From the NCBI RefSeq assembly GCF_003966155.1, contig NZ_RXNS01000002.1, positions 62,001 to 126,000 of the forward strand: a stretch of 64,000 nt of DNA. The letters run 5' to 3'. Positions within the stretch are counted from its first letter, which is position 1; each line of letters opens with the position of its first letter. A program made the translations under genes and the position numbers. The notes under the pieces were generated by a model that was not told where the DNA came from, did no database searches, and saw only the letters and a program-made list of their open reading frames with translations. The DNA is from Halomonas nitroreducens. Lineage in GTDB: Bacteria; Pseudomonadota; Gammaproteobacteria; Pseudomonadales; Halomonadaceae. This document shows positions 6,628 to 15,763 of the stretch, in pieces.

Positions 6628-9600
6628 TTAAAGACTAGACGCTGGCTCCTGGGGGGCAAGGGTTCCAGGATGCCCCGGCCCCGCATACGGACCTTGCTTC
6701 AGGTGGTGGCCAAGATCATGGGTCCAGCCCCAGTCGTCGAACAACACATAGAGCGCCGGGATCACCAGCAGCACCAGCACGGTGGCACTGAGCAGCCCGA
6801 ATACCACCGCGATCACCAGCGGCTTGATGGCATCCGCCTGGGTGCTGGTCTCGGCCAGCAACGGCAGCAGGCCGGCGATGGTGGTGGTGGATGAGATCAG
6901 GATGGCGCGCAGCCGGTCGCGGCTCGCCTGGCCGGCCGCGGTAACGGCATCCCGCCCCTGCCGCCGGTACCCTTTGATGAACTGGATCAGCAGGATGGCG
7001 TTATTGACCACGATGCCGGCCAGCGAGGCCGCACCGATCAACGAGGGCATGGAGAGGTAGTAGCCCATGGCCACGTGACCCCAGAGGGCCCCGATGAAAG
7101 CCAGCGGAATGGAGAGCATGACGATCAGCGGTTCGATGTAGCTGCGGAACTGAAACGACAGGATCACGAAGATCCCCACCAGACCGATCAGCAGGCCGCG
7201 ACCGATGGAGCCGCCGGTCTCTGCGGAGCTCGCCACCTGACCTTCGAAGGTCACCACCACCTCGGGATGACGGGCCTCGAAGTCGGCCAGCCAGCCGCTG
7301 CCGATCAGGTCGTCGACGATGGCTTGGCCGCTGGCCTGGTGGGCCTCAACGTTGGCCTCCACGGTTACCGTACGCCGTCCGTTGATGCGGGTGATCCGTG
7401 CCCACTCGCGGCGTTCGTCCATATCGGCCACCACCGAGAGCGGCACCCGACTGCCGTCGGGCAGCGTCAGGATCTGGTCCGCCAGGTCGTCGAGGCCGTC
7501 GCGGTTGGTCTCGGCCTGGCGCACCAGCACCTCGATCTCCTGTTCGCCGATGCGCTGGGTGTCGGCGATCTCGCCGAGCAGGGCGGCGCGCAGTTGACCG
7601 GCCACCTCCTCGGCGGTCAGTCCCAGGCCGTGAGCGCCCGGCGCCAGGGAGTAGGCGCGCTGGGACTTACCCAGGCGCTGGTCGTCCATGACGTTGTAGA
7701 CCGCCGAGTAGCCCTCGAGGCGCTCGGTCAGTTCCCGCGCGGCCGCCTGCATGACGTTCAGATCCTCGCCGGTCAGGCGCACCTCCACCGGCACGCCGGC
7801 GGGGCCGAAGCCCGGCTCCTGGATGATCAGCCGCTGCAGGCCCGCGATCTCGCCGATCGCCTGGCGCCAGTCCGTGATGAGCGTGTCCAGCGTCACCGAG
7901 CGTTGCTCGGCAGTCAGCAGGTCGACGCTAACCGTGGCCACGTGGGGCCCCGCCTCCCGTGCGCTGGCATTGTGGTTGAAGCGCACCTGGATCGCCTCCA
8001 CCAGCGCCGCGCCTTCCGGTTGCTCGGGTGAATAGCGCGCGTCGAGCTCACGCATGGCCGCTTCCACCCGTTCGGCCACCGTCTCGGTGCGTGCCAGGGG
8101 CGTCCCCTGGGGCATCAAGATACGCGCCTCGAGCACGTCGCCGTCGATGTCGGGCATCGCCTCGGTGCCGAGATGGCCGCCGGCCATGAAGCCGACGGAG
8201 GCCAATATCACTGCAAGCACCAGACCCAGCACCGCATGGCGGAAGCGAATGGCGTGGTCGGCCAGCCGCCCCACCCCCTCGCGGAAGCGCTCGAAGCCGC
8301 GGTCGAAAGCGGTGCGCAGGCGCGAGTCATGGCCCTGCTGGAGGTGTGTCACACTGCCCTTGAGATGATGCGGCAGGATCCAGAACGCCTCGACCAGGCT
8401 CGCCGCCAGGGCGGCGATCAGCACCACCGGCAGCACCTCCAGCACCGCCCCCAGCTCGCCGGCCAGGAAGGAGAGCGGCACAAACACCGAGGCAGTGGTC
8501 AGGAAGGAGGACAGCACCCCGGGCAGCACCTGGCGGGTACCGGCCACCACCGCCTCCAGCGGTGAGGTACCCTCGCCGGGGTGGGCGGCGATGTTGTCGG
8601 TGATGACGATCGCGTCGTCCATGACGATGCCGATGGCCATCAACAGCGCCACCAGTGTGATCATGTTGAGCGACAGCCCGGTCAGGCCCATCACCAGGAA
8701 GGCGCCCATGAAAGCGGCAGGCAGCCCCAGCACCGCCCACAGCGCCAGGCGCGGGCGAAAGAAGAGGCTCATCACCAGCACCACCAGCACGAGCCCCATG
8801 AGGCCGTTGGCCACCAGCATCTGCAGGCGATCACGCACGATGCTGGTCATGTCCTGGGTAAGCGTCAGCGAGACACCATCGTCGAAGCGGCGGCGCTCCG
8901 CCTCGAGCAACCCCTCGAGATCCTCCTTCACCGTCAGGGCGTCGTCGCGCAGGCTCTTGCTCACCTCCAGCACCAGCGCCGGCTCGCCGTTGAAGCGAAG
9001 CTTCTCCTCCTCGCGCTCGCCGGTCTCTCTCAGAGTGGCGATATCGCCCAGGGTCAGCTCGCCGCCGGCCGGGTCGGATATCACCACCAGGCTCTCCAGC
9101 TCGGCGAGCGAGCGGCGCTGGTCGGTGAAGCGCAGCAGGATGTCGCGCTCGGGGGTCTCCAAGGTGCCCAACGGCAGGTCCAGGCTCTGGGCGGAGATCC
9201 TCCGCGCCAGCTCGCGGGCCGAGAGGCCATGCTGGGCGAGCACTTCGCCGGCCACCTCCACCTGCCACTGACGCTGAGACATGCCGTGGATGGCCAGGTC
9301 CGCCACCCCGGGCAGCGCCATGATGCGCTCCTCCAGACGCAGTGCGTACTCCTCGAGCTGGCGCATCGGCATGGGGGCCGACACCGCCACCGCCGCCACC
9401 AGGTCGCTGCGGTTCAGCTCGCGTACCACCGGCGGATCGGCCCGCGCCGGGAACTCCGTGATGGCGCTCACCTCGGTGTCGATCTCATTGAGAAAGCGCA
9501 GGGCATCGCCGCCGGCCTCCATGGTGGCGGTGGCGCTGGCCAGATTATCCTGGGCGACACAGACGAATTCGTCCAGGAACTCGACGCCCTTGACCGCTTC

Positions 9601-9798
9601 GTGCAGGCGCCGACACACGGCGTCCTCCACGTCGGCGGCACTGGCCCCGCGGTAGACCACCTCCACCGACACCTCCACCGGACGATAGTCGGGGAAGGTC
9701 TCGCGCTTGAGCGAAGGTGCCGAGAAGAGCCCGGCAGCCACTAGCAGCACCAGCAGCAGGTTGGCCGCAGTCGGGTGGGCGGCGAACCAGCGGATCAT
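6628..9798 (-). CDS. RND-family multidrug efflux permease
   Basis: A 1056-residue inner-membrane proton-driven pump of the AcrB/MexB superfamily, of full family length. It begins MIRWFAAHPTAANLLLVLLV (TM1), then a large periplasmic porter/docking domain, TM2-6 with the proton-relay Asp pair in TM4 (GIVMDDAIVITDN), a second periplasmic loop and TM7-12. The start at 9798 overlaps the adaptor stop by four bases (ATGA), so it is translationally coupled. No outer-membrane channel gene is present nearby, so it presumably uses a TolC-type partner elsewhere. Its divergence from classic HAE1 pumps (GLSLNMITLVALLMAIG, many Glu/Arg in the porter) leaves the substrate open. Confidence 0.92.
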   Translation of the reverse strand: MIRWFAAHPTAANLLLVLLVAAGLFSAPSLKRETFPDYRPVEVSVEVVYRGASAADVEDAVCRRLHEAVKGVEFLDEFVCVAQDNLASATATMEAGGDALRFLNEIDTEVSAITEFPARADPPVVRELNRSDLVAAVAVSAPMPMRQLEEYALRLEERIMALPGVADLAIHGMSQRQWQVEVAGEVLAQHGLSARELARRISAQSLDLPLGTLETPERDILLRFTDQRRSLAELESLVVISDPAGGELTLGDIATLRETGEREEEKLRFNGEPALVLEVSKSLRDDALTVKEDLEGLLEAERRRFDDGVSLTLTQDMTSIVRDRLQMLVANGLMGLVLVVLVMSLFFRPRLALWAVLGLPAAFMGAFLVMGLTGLSLNMITLVALLMAIGIVMDDAIVITDNIAAHPGEGTSPLEAVVAGTRQVLPGVLSSFLTTASVFVPLSFLAGELGAVLEVLPVVLIAALAASLVEAFWILPHHLKGSVTHLQQGHDSRLRTAFDRGFERFREGVGRLADHAIRFRHAVLGLVLAVILASVGFMAGGHLGTEAMPDIDGDVLEARILMPQGTPLARTETVAERVEAAMRELDARYSPEQPEGAALVEAIQVRFNHNASAREAGPHVATVSVDLLTAEQRSVTLDTLITDWRQAIGEIAGLQRLIIQEPGFGPAGVPVEVRLTGEDLNVMQAAARELTERLEGYSAVYNVMDDQRLGKSQRAYSLAPGAHGLGLTAEEVAGQLRAALLGEIADTQRIGEQEIEVLVRQAETNRDGLDDLADQILTLPDGSRVPLSVVADMDERREWARITRINGRRTVTVEANVEAHQASGQAIVDDLIGSGWLADFEARHPEVVVTFEGQVASSAETGGSIGRGLLIGLVGIFVILSFQFRSYIEPLIVMLSIPLAFIGALWGHVAMGYYLSMPSLIGAASLAGIVVNNAILLIQFIKGYRRQGRDAVTAAGQASRDRLRAILISSTTTIAGLLPLLAETSTQADAIKPLVIAVVFGLLSATVLVLLVIPALYVLFDDWGWTHDLGHHLKQGPYAGPGHPGTLAPQEPASSL

Positions 9799-11183
9799 GG
9801 CTGCCCTCCCTCGCCCCGGGTCCATTCACCCAGTGCCCGAGCGGCGACGCGCGCTTCCAGAGTGTCGTCGCGGCGTGGCTCGAGGCGCATTCCGGCGATC
9901 GCCGTGGGCAGATCATCAACCACCACCTGGTCGCCGGGGGCCAGGCCTGCCTCGATCACTGCCAGGTCGTTCTGGGTGAAAGACACCTCGATCTGGCGTC
10001 GCTCGAGGTGATCCTCGTCATCGACCCGCCATACCTCGCCCAGGTGCACCGCGCTGGCCGGTATCACCAGTCGCGGGCCGGGGCTCGGCGCCGATAGCTG
10101 TGTGCGTACGTACATGTCGCGCTGCAGCGGCGGTCGATCCGGCGGGCGGGCATCGCGGTAGGGATGCTCTACCTGCACCACGGCGCGCACCGTGCGGGTG
10201 GCCGGGTCCAACCCACTGGCCACGCGCACCAACTTGCCGGACCAGCCCACACCTTCGGCCCCGACCAGGGAGAGCTCGGCCTCTACCGCCGAGAAGTCGA
10301 GCTGTTCGTTGAGCTCCGGCCCTTGGCCGAAGGGCCTCTCGGGCAGAACCGCCCCGAGCAAGCGACGCATCATGGCAATGGGAATGTGCGCCTCCACCTC
10401 GGCGGCGGCCAGGCTCTCAGCCTGGAACAGCCGTTGCCCTACCGCCACGAACTGGTGGCGCTCGACTTCCACCTCGCCAAGACGCAGGTCGTAGGGCGCC
10501 TCAAAACGAGTGTCGGCGAGGTCTTCCCGGGCCTGCGCCAGGCGCACCGTGGCACGCTCTCGCTGGGCCGTTAGGACCTCGTGCCGTGCCGGCATCAGCG
10601 CCAGGGTGTTCTCCAGCGAGGCCACTGCCTGGCGCTGCCCTAGGGTGCTGCGCCGCTGCGCGTCACGCCGCGAGGTAGAGACCGAGCCGGAGGCTGCCAA
10701 GTTCTCGATGCGGGACAGCTCCTGCTCGGCCAGGTTGAGTGCTTCTTTCTCCAGCGCCAACAGGCGGCGAGTGTTCTCCTCCTCGACCGCGAGCTGGGCC
10801 AATTCGCCGGCCAGGCTCGCCAATTCCGCCTCGGCCTCGGCGATGGCCAGCTCATAGCGGCTCGAGTCCAATGCCACCAGCAGGGTGCCCTCGGGCAGCA
10901 GGGTACCGCTCTCCAGCGCCGGGTGGCGCTCGATCACCCGACCGGCCACATTGGCCACCGCCTGCCAGGTCTCAGCAGGTCGCGCCAGACCGTGGCCGCG
11001 GGCCTCCAGGCGCAGGGCCAGCGGCCGGGCCTCGATGACTCGTACCGGAGTGGCGGAGACTGGCGCCTCCTGCCGCTCGGGGGCCTGACGATTCGCCACA
11101 AAGAAGACCAGCAGCGCCACGCCCAGGATCATGCCGACCAGCATCGCCATCCCCCGCCCCCGCCGCCGAATCCAGGGCCTCAT
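9795..11183 (-). CDS. RND efflux periplasmic adaptor (membrane fusion protein)
   Basis: A 462-residue HlyD/AcrA-type adaptor. An N-terminal membrane anchor (GMAMLVGMILGVALLVFFVA, about 11-30) is followed by a lipoyl-like half, a long alpha-hairpin rich in Glu/Ala/Leu (about residues 115-215), the second lipoyl half and beta-barrel domains. It is the second gene of the tetR-adaptor-permease operon, overlapping tetR by four bases and the permease by four. It would link the permease to an outer-membrane channel. Confidence 0.9.
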   Translation of the reverse strand: MRPWIRRRGRGMAMLVGMILGVALLVFFVANRQAPERQEAPVSATPVRVIEARPLALRLEARGHGLARPAETWQAVANVAGRVIERHPALESGTLLPEGTLLVALDSSRYELAIAEAEAELASLAGELAQLAVEEENTRRLLALEKEALNLAEQELSRIENLAASGSVSTSRRDAQRRSTLGQRQAVASLENTLALMPARHEVLTAQRERATVRLAQAREDLADTRFEAPYDLRLGEVEVERHQFVAVGQRLFQAESLAAAEVEAHIPIAMMRRLLGAVLPERPFGQGPELNEQLDFSAVEAELSLVGAEGVGWSGKLVRVASGLDPATRTVRAVVQVEHPYRDARPPDRPPLQRDMYVRTQLSAPSPGPRLVIPASAVHLGEVWRVDDEDHLERRQIEVSFTQNDLAVIEAGLAPGDQVVVDDLPTAIAGMRLEPRRDDTLEARVAARALGEWTRGEGGQP

Positions 11184-11797
11184 GCATCACCTCCCACCGT
11201 CGTGCGGATGCCGTGCCGATAGAGCTCGAAAGCCGCCGGCGCCCGCTCGCCGATGCTGGCCACGTCGTCGGCGATTAGCGACTGCATCACCAGCCCCTGC
11301 AAGCAGCCGATGAATTGGGTCGCTGCGGCATCCAGGTCGAGCCCGGGGCGCAACCGGCCCTGGCGCCGAGCCTCCTCGAGCAGGCCGAGCAGGCGTCGCT
11401 GATAGCGTTTCATCAGGCCTCTGACCATTCGGCTGGCGATGGTGGGTCGAGGATGCTGCAACTGGGCCATCAGCAACCGCGGTACGCCGGGATGCTCGGC
11501 GATGAACGCCACATGGGCCAGAAACATCGCCTCCAAGGCGGCGAGAGGATCCTCGGCGGCCTCCGCAGCAGCACCGACCCGCGCCATCACCTGATCGGTG
11601 ACCCAGGCCACCACCGCCGCCCAAATGGCATCCTTGTTGGGGAAGTGACGAAACAGCGCGCCCTGGGTGACCCCCATGCGCTGGGCGATGCGTCCGGTGG
11701 TCAGGGTGGCGGGCTCCTCCTCGCTGCAGAGGGTGACGACCGTCTCCACGGTGCGTTCGCGACGCTCCTTGGCGCTGAGGTGTTGGCGTTCCGACAT
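11180..11797 (-). CDS. TetR-family regulator of the efflux operon
   Basis: A 205-residue TetR/AcrR repressor. The HTH lies at about residues 33-58 (TTGRIAQRMGVTQGALFRHF), and the C-terminal part is an all-helical ligand domain of the SlmA/CgmR-like type. It is the first gene of the operon it presumably controls, with stop overlapping the adaptor start (ATGA). A 20-bp perfect palindrome ends 16 bp upstream of its start, which argues for autorepression of the whole operon and release by pump substrates. Confidence 0.9.
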   Translation of the reverse strand: MSERQHLSAKERRERTVETVVTLCSEEEPATLTTGRIAQRMGVTQGALFRHFPNKDAIWAAVVAWVTDQVMARVGAAAEAAEDPLAALEAMFLAHVAFIAEHPGVPRLLMAQLQHPRPTIASRMVRGLMKRYQRRLLGLLEEARRQGRLRPGLDLDAAATQFIGCLQGLVMQSLIADDVASIGERAPAAFELYRHGIRTTVGGDA

Positions 11798-11812
11798 ACT
11801 GGAATCCCAAAA

Positions 11813-11832
11813 GATAGTAACTAGTTACTATC
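11813..11832. promoter_or_regulatory. 20-bp perfect palindrome, probable TetR operator
   Basis: GATAGTAACTAGTTACTATC is identical to its reverse complement and lies 16 bp upstream of the tetR start. Size, symmetry and position fit an operator for the adjacent TetR regulator. The DNA beyond it (to 12086) holds nothing else recognisable. Confidence 0.72.
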
Positions 11833-12086
11833 TAGCACGACAACAACGCCTCTGCCAGTCGAATCAGCAGATGCCTGATCACAGACAAGCCGCTGAAGAA
11901 ACAGTCTTCTTGTTCTGGCTGAACCGGGACATTTCTACGAATCAATGGATGACAAAGCCGAACCCGACTTTTCTAAGCAGTGACGCGGTTGCGGAAGATG
12001 AACCCGGCATGAACGGGCCATTAAGGCTCATGCAAGGCGAGCGAGTGTAGAAGGGGCGTGTACCCATCCAATAAGGAGTGATCTAC

Positions 12087-12608
12087 ATGAGCTGGCTCGA
12101 TACACACCACCGCTACGGCCTTGTGTCCCGCTTCCTCCACTGGTCCATGGCAGTGTTAATCCTGTTCATGCTGGCCAGCGAGGTTTGGATGGAGGCCTTC
12201 GAGCACTTCGTCGAGGCCAACCTGATGGGCTTGCACAAGAGCATCGGCGTGCTGCTACTGGCCTTGCTCGCCTTCCGCCTGGCATGGCGCTGGTTTAACC
12301 GGGGCCGCCTCGCACCGCCCGTCCATTGGCGCCTCGCCGCCCGCCTCGGCCACCTGGCGCTCTATGCCCTGCTCCTGATCATTCCGATTAGTGGAGTGCT
12401 CGCCGCCTGGGGCAGTGGTCACGGTGTGGCCTTCTTCGGGGTGCCACTACTTCCGGCGGGTTCCGAGATCGAATGGCTGGAAGACGCCTTCGAGGAGACC
12501 CACGAGATACTGGCCAACCTGCTGTGGCTGGTACTCGGCGGCCATGTGCTTGCCGCCCTCGTCCACCAATGGTGGCTCGGCGAGCGCAGCCTGCAGCGCA
12601 TCACCTGA
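12087..12608 (+). CDS. Cytochrome b561 (CybB-type di-heme membrane protein)
   Basis: A 173-residue four-helix inner-membrane cytochrome b. Histidines suited to bind two hemes occur in each helix region: RFLHWSMAV, GLHKSIGVLLL, RLGHLALYALLL and GGHVLAALVHQW. The CybB family oxidises quinol or handles superoxide. The ATG at 12087 has AAGGAG eight bases upstream; the upstream GTG at 12078 would overlap that site. It is monocistronic, followed by an inverted repeat at 12645-12671. Confidence 0.9.
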   Translation: MSWLDTHHRYGLVSRFLHWSMAVLILFMLASEVWMEAFEHFVEANLMGLHKSIGVLLLALLAFRLAWRWFNRGRLAPPVHWRLAARLGHLALYALLLIIPISGVLAAWGSGHGVAFFGVPLLPAGSEIEWLEDAFEETHEILANLLWLVLGGHVLAALVHQWWLGERSLQRIT

Positions 12609-12644
12609 TTGGCCATCCACGAAAATCGCTCATCCGTGAAAGGG

Positions 12645-12671
12645 GCCCGGCGCGAGTCCTTTGCGCCGGGC
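12645..12671. terminator. Hairpin downstream of cytochrome b561
   Basis: A 9-bp perfect stem (GCCCGGCGC / GCGCCGGGC) with loop GAGTCCTTT begins 36 bp after the cytochrome b561 stop. It is followed by TCATTGGG without a clean T-tract, so terminator activity is only probable. Confidence 0.45.
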
Positions 12672-12698
12672 TCATTGGGTGGAGAGCAACACAGGTGG

Positions 12699-12730
12699 AA
12701 AAAACCAAACGCCGGGGCAGCACCCCGGCG
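12699..12730 (-). terminator. Rho-independent terminator of the PepSY-like gene
   Basis: Read on the minus strand, CGCCGGGG and CCCCGGCG form an 8-bp stem (12710-12730) followed by TTTGGTTTTTT. It starts 7 bp beyond the stop of the gene at 12738 and is a good intrinsic terminator. Confidence 0.75.
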
Positions 12731-12737
12731 GAAGGGA

Positions 12738-13211
12738 TCAGTCGTACTCCACCTCGACAACCTCAAGCTCGCCCTGGAGGCTCTTCACCTCGAGCTCTCG
12801 ACCGTCGGCATCATAGCCCCCGACCTCGATTCGCCCGTCGCGGTCAATCTGGAGTTCAGCGAACTCGGCCATGCCCTCGGCCTCTGCGGCCTCCATGGCC
12901 AGGCGTATGTCAGCCTCGCTCATGCCCCTGGCACCGCCCTCACGTCGCTGGCGCTCCTCCTCGAGGCTCTCTCCACTCACCAGCGCCAGGCGAACCTCCG
13001 CTTGCCACTCGTCATCGAGCCAACCCTCGACCTCCACGCGCTCGTCGCGCTTGATCTCGATCTCCTGGTAGTGAGTGAAGCCCAAGGCCGCAGCCTGCTC
13101 GAGCACGCTGTCGAGGCGATCCACCGACAGCCGCTCCTCGTCAGCCTGGGCCGCACCGGCGCCAATCAGCAGGGAGGCCAGGGAAGTGGTCAGCATCATC
13201 TTGTGTTTCAT
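12738..13211 (-). CDS. Periplasmic PepSY-like repeat protein
   Basis: A 157-residue exported protein with signal peptide MKHKMMLTTSLASLLIGAGA cleaved after AQA. The mature part is acidic and contains two related PepSY_2-type units of the form 'xxAxxxGFxxYxEIEIKRDxRVEVEGW' (about residues 36-67) and 'AMEAAEAEGMAEFAELQIDR' onward (about 104-135). PepSY proteins are thought to inhibit or chaperone envelope enzymes. It is divergent from the PepSY/two-component operon that begins at 13362, a layout suggesting it is a target of that system. Confidence 0.75.
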   Translation of the reverse strand: MKHKMMLTTSLASLLIGAGAAQADEERLSVDRLDSVLEQAAALGFTHYQEIEIKRDERVEVEGWLDDEWQAEVRLALVSGESLEEERQRREGGARGMSEADIRLAMEAAEAEGMAEFAELQIDRDGRIEVGGYDADGRELEVKSLQGELEVVEVEYD

Positions 13212-13361
13212 GGGTCTTGTCTCCGTTTATCGGCACCGAGTCGATGGTGCTCGGCACGCCATTGAGGGGTGCCGGTTTGTTGTTGTATCGAAGGCCACCT
13301 TGCCCTGGGCTGACAGCACGGTTCATGCTCTATTCATGTTCACGCTGGCATCCTCACCACC

Positions 13362-13727
13362 ATGAGACGCCGATATGCCCGCTGCCCTCACCCCCTGGCC
13401 CTGCCGCTGCTCCTGCTGGCGGTGGCACTAACGTTCGCCTTCCCCACGCTGGCCGACGAGCACTGGCACGACCTCCACGACGAAGTACGCCACGGCCGCC
13501 TAGTCGCTCTGCCCGAGATCCTCGACTGGCTGGAGGCGCGCTACCACGGGCAGGTGCTGGAAGTGGAGCTGGAGCGCGACGACGGACGGCTAAGCTACGA
13601 GGTCGAGATGCTCGGCCCTCAGGGCCAGGTCGTGGAGTTCGAGTTCGACGCCAGGAGCGGCGAGCTCATCGGCATGGAAGGCGTGAACATCAACGCCATG
13701 CGACGCGAAAGAGGCGACGAAGAATGA
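13362..13727 (+). CDS. PepSY-domain periplasmic protein
   Basis: A 121-residue protein with an N-terminal signal peptide (about residues 1-31, cleavage near TLA-DE) and one PepSY domain with the pattern EILDWLEARYHGQVLEVELE ... YEVEMLGPQGQVVEFEFDA. It overlaps the response-regulator gene by four bases (ATGA at 13724-13727), so the three genes form one coupled operon. A PepSY protein encoded with a PhoPQ-like pair may tune sensing in the periplasm; this is inference. Confidence 0.82.
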   Translation: MRRRYARCPHPLALPLLLLAVALTFAFPTLADEHWHDLHDEVRHGRLVALPEILDWLEARYHGQVLEVELERDDGRLSYEVEMLGPQGQVVEFEFDARSGELIGMEGVNINAMRRERGDEE

Positions 13728-14395
13728 AGGTGCTGTTGGTGGAGGACGACGCGGCCCTGGCCGAAGCCTTGGGCGAGGCGCTCACTGATGCCGGTGTGCT
13801 GGTCGAGCAAGCCGCGACGGGCGGCGAGGCCGACTTCCTGGTGCGCACCGAGCGCTACGATGCGGTGATCCTCGATCTGGGCCTGCCCGACGGCGACGGC
13901 AGCCGTTGGCTCGCCGAGTGGCGCGAGGATGCCATCGAGCTGCCGGTGCTGGTGCTCACTGCCCGCACCCGCTGGAGCGACAAAGCCGCCGGCTTCTCCG
14001 CCGGCGCCGACGATTACGTCACCAAGCCCTTCGAAACGGCCGAAGTGTTGTTCCGCCTGCACGCCCTGGTGCGGCGTAGCCACGGCCACGCCCATCCGTT
14101 GCTGCGCATCGGCGAGCTGGCCTTCGACACCCACACCGGCAGCGTGACGCTCGCCGGGCGCCCGGTCAGCCTCACCGCCCAGGAGTCGCGCCTACTCGCC
14201 TACCTCGCCCATGCGGCCCCTCGGGTGGTGAGCCGCAGCGAGCTCGCTGAGCATGTCTACGACCGTGACCATGAGCCCGACTCCAATGTCATTGACGTGC
14301 AGATCAGCCGCCTGCGCCGCAAGCTCGGTGCGACGTGCATCGAGACGCGACGCGGACGGGGCTACCGCCTGGTCGACGGCGACGCTGCCTCATGA
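13724..14395 (+). CDS. OmpR-family response regulator
   Basis: A 223-residue two-component regulator. The receiver domain (1-115) has the acidic pair Glu7/Asp8-Asp9, phospho-acceptor Asp51 (VILDLGLPDGDG), the Thr in LVLTART and the Lys in TKPF. The C-terminal winged helix (about 128-220) ends VIDVQISRLRRKLG ... ETRRGRGYRLV, the PhoP/OmpR class. Start and stop both overlap neighbours by four bases. It resembles PhoP/QseB-type regulators; its targets are unknown, with the divergent PepSY gene the first candidate. Confidence 0.93.
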   Translation: MKVLLVEDDAALAEALGEALTDAGVLVEQAATGGEADFLVRTERYDAVILDLGLPDGDGSRWLAEWREDAIELPVLVLTARTRWSDKAAGFSAGADDYVTKPFETAEVLFRLHALVRRSHGHAHPLLRIGELAFDTHTGSVTLAGRPVSLTAQESRLLAYLAHAAPRVVSRSELAEHVYDRDHEPDSNVIDVQISRLRRKLGATCIETRRGRGYRLVDGDAAS

Positions 14396-15753
14396 GACGT
14401 CGTCGGCCGTCATTGGCCACGGCTCCGATCGCCGTGCGCCTGCTGGCCGCAGCCCTGGTGATCATGCTGATCTCCCTGCCCCTCGCCGGTGTCGGCCTGG
14501 CCCACCACTTCCGCGCCTCGGCCACTGCCGCCTTCGACGAGCGCCTCGAATCGCTGCTCAATGTGGTAGTAGCGCGGCTCACCTACGACAGTTCTACGCA
14601 ACGCCTGAAACATGACGCCGCGCTGGGCGATCCGCGCTTCGACCAGGTTTTCTCCGGCTGGTACTGGCAGGTCAGCGACGGGGCCGACATCCGGCTCACC
14701 TCGCGATCGCTGTGGGATCAGCGCTTGCCAATACGCGCTCATGACACCGTAGTGACCCGCGACCTACTTGGCCCCCGCGGGACGGCTTTGCGCATCATCG
14801 AGCGCGATATCCACCTGGCCCCGCTCGACACGCCGCTGCATGTCAGCGTGGCCATCACGCGAGAGGAGCTGAATGCCGCTCTTGATGACTTCACGACGCG
14901 CCTCTCGGCCTCCCTGATCGGCGTAGGCGTGCTGCTCCTGCTGACCCTAGCGCTACAGGTGCACTGGGGGCTCGCCCCACTGCGCCGCCTGCAGGCGGAC
15001 CTCAATGCGGTCGAGAACGGCACCCGAGAGATGCTAGACACCCGCCTGCCGGCCGAGCTGGCACGCCTCGCTGGCGCCATCAACGGCGTGCTGGCGCGAG
15101 ATCAGCGTCTGATGGAGCGCGCCCGCCACGCTGCCGGCAACCTGGCTCATGCCCTGAAGACGCCGGTGAGCGTGCTGAGCACTCTGGCCGAGGGATTCGA
15201 CGACCCCGCCCGACGGCGCGTGAAGGCCGAGGTGGCGCGAATCGACGAGGCGGTGCGTCACCACCTGGCTCGCGCGTCGGCGGCCGGCGCCACTGGCCTG
15301 AACCGCCGCGTCGCCGTGGCCGGCACGCTCGCCCCGGTACTTGACGGACTCGGTCGGCTGGCGGCTCGGCGTAGCATCACGCTGGACAGTGACCTGCCCG
15401 AGGGGTTGTGCATGCATCTCGACCCGCAAGATCTGCAGGAACTGGTCGGCAATCTCCTGGAGAACGCCCTGCACTGGGCTCGAAGCCGCGTCTTGGTGAG
15501 CGGCGGCAGTGATCCGTACGGCACCTGGCTGACCATCGAGGACGATGGCCCCGGGATGAGCACAGACGAGCGCCGGCAGTCATTGAGTCGCGGGGCTCGG
15601 CTCGACGAGCTACAACCTGGCAGCGGCCTGGGCCTGGCCATCGTCAACGAGTTGGTGAGCCTCTACGGCGGCCGCCTGCGCCTCGAGGCCTCCCCGCGCG
15701 GCGGTCTGGCCGCCCACGTCTGGCTGCCCGACCACGTGCCAACCAAGGCCTGA
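14392..15753 (+). CDS. Sensor histidine kinase (PhoQ-like)
   Basis: A 453-residue inner-membrane kinase. TM1 lies at about 12-36 (TAPIAVRLLAAALVIMLISL), followed by a periplasmic sensor domain of about 130 residues and TM2 at about 172-192. A HAMP-like linker leads to the dimerisation domain with phospho-acceptor His253 (GNLAHALKTPVSVLS). The ATPase has the N box (GNLLENALHWA), G1 (EDDGPGM) and G2 (GSGLGLAIVNEL). The GNLAHALKTP H-box matches the PhoQ subfamily. It is the last gene of the PepSY-regulator-kinase operon. Confidence 0.92.
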   Translation: MRRRRPSLATAPIAVRLLAAALVIMLISLPLAGVGLAHHFRASATAAFDERLESLLNVVVARLTYDSSTQRLKHDAALGDPRFDQVFSGWYWQVSDGADIRLTSRSLWDQRLPIRAHDTVVTRDLLGPRGTALRIIERDIHLAPLDTPLHVSVAITREELNAALDDFTTRLSASLIGVGVLLLLTLALQVHWGLAPLRRLQADLNAVENGTREMLDTRLPAELARLAGAINGVLARDQRLMERARHAAGNLAHALKTPVSVLSTLAEGFDDPARRRVKAEVARIDEAVRHHLARASAAGATGLNRRVAVAGTLAPVLDGLGRLAARRSITLDSDLPEGLCMHLDPQDLQELVGNLLENALHWARSRVLVSGGSDPYGTWLTIEDDGPGMSTDERRQSLSRGARLDELQPGSGLGLAIVNELVSLYGGRLRLEASPRGGLAAHVWLPDHVPTKA

Positions 15754-15763
15754 GCCACGTGGT

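Noticed and set aside
11667..12050. 127-codon plus-strand frame across the tetR promoter
   Set aside because: The first half is antisense to tetR and the rest runs through the operator and intergenic DNA without a ribosome binding site or recognisable protein.
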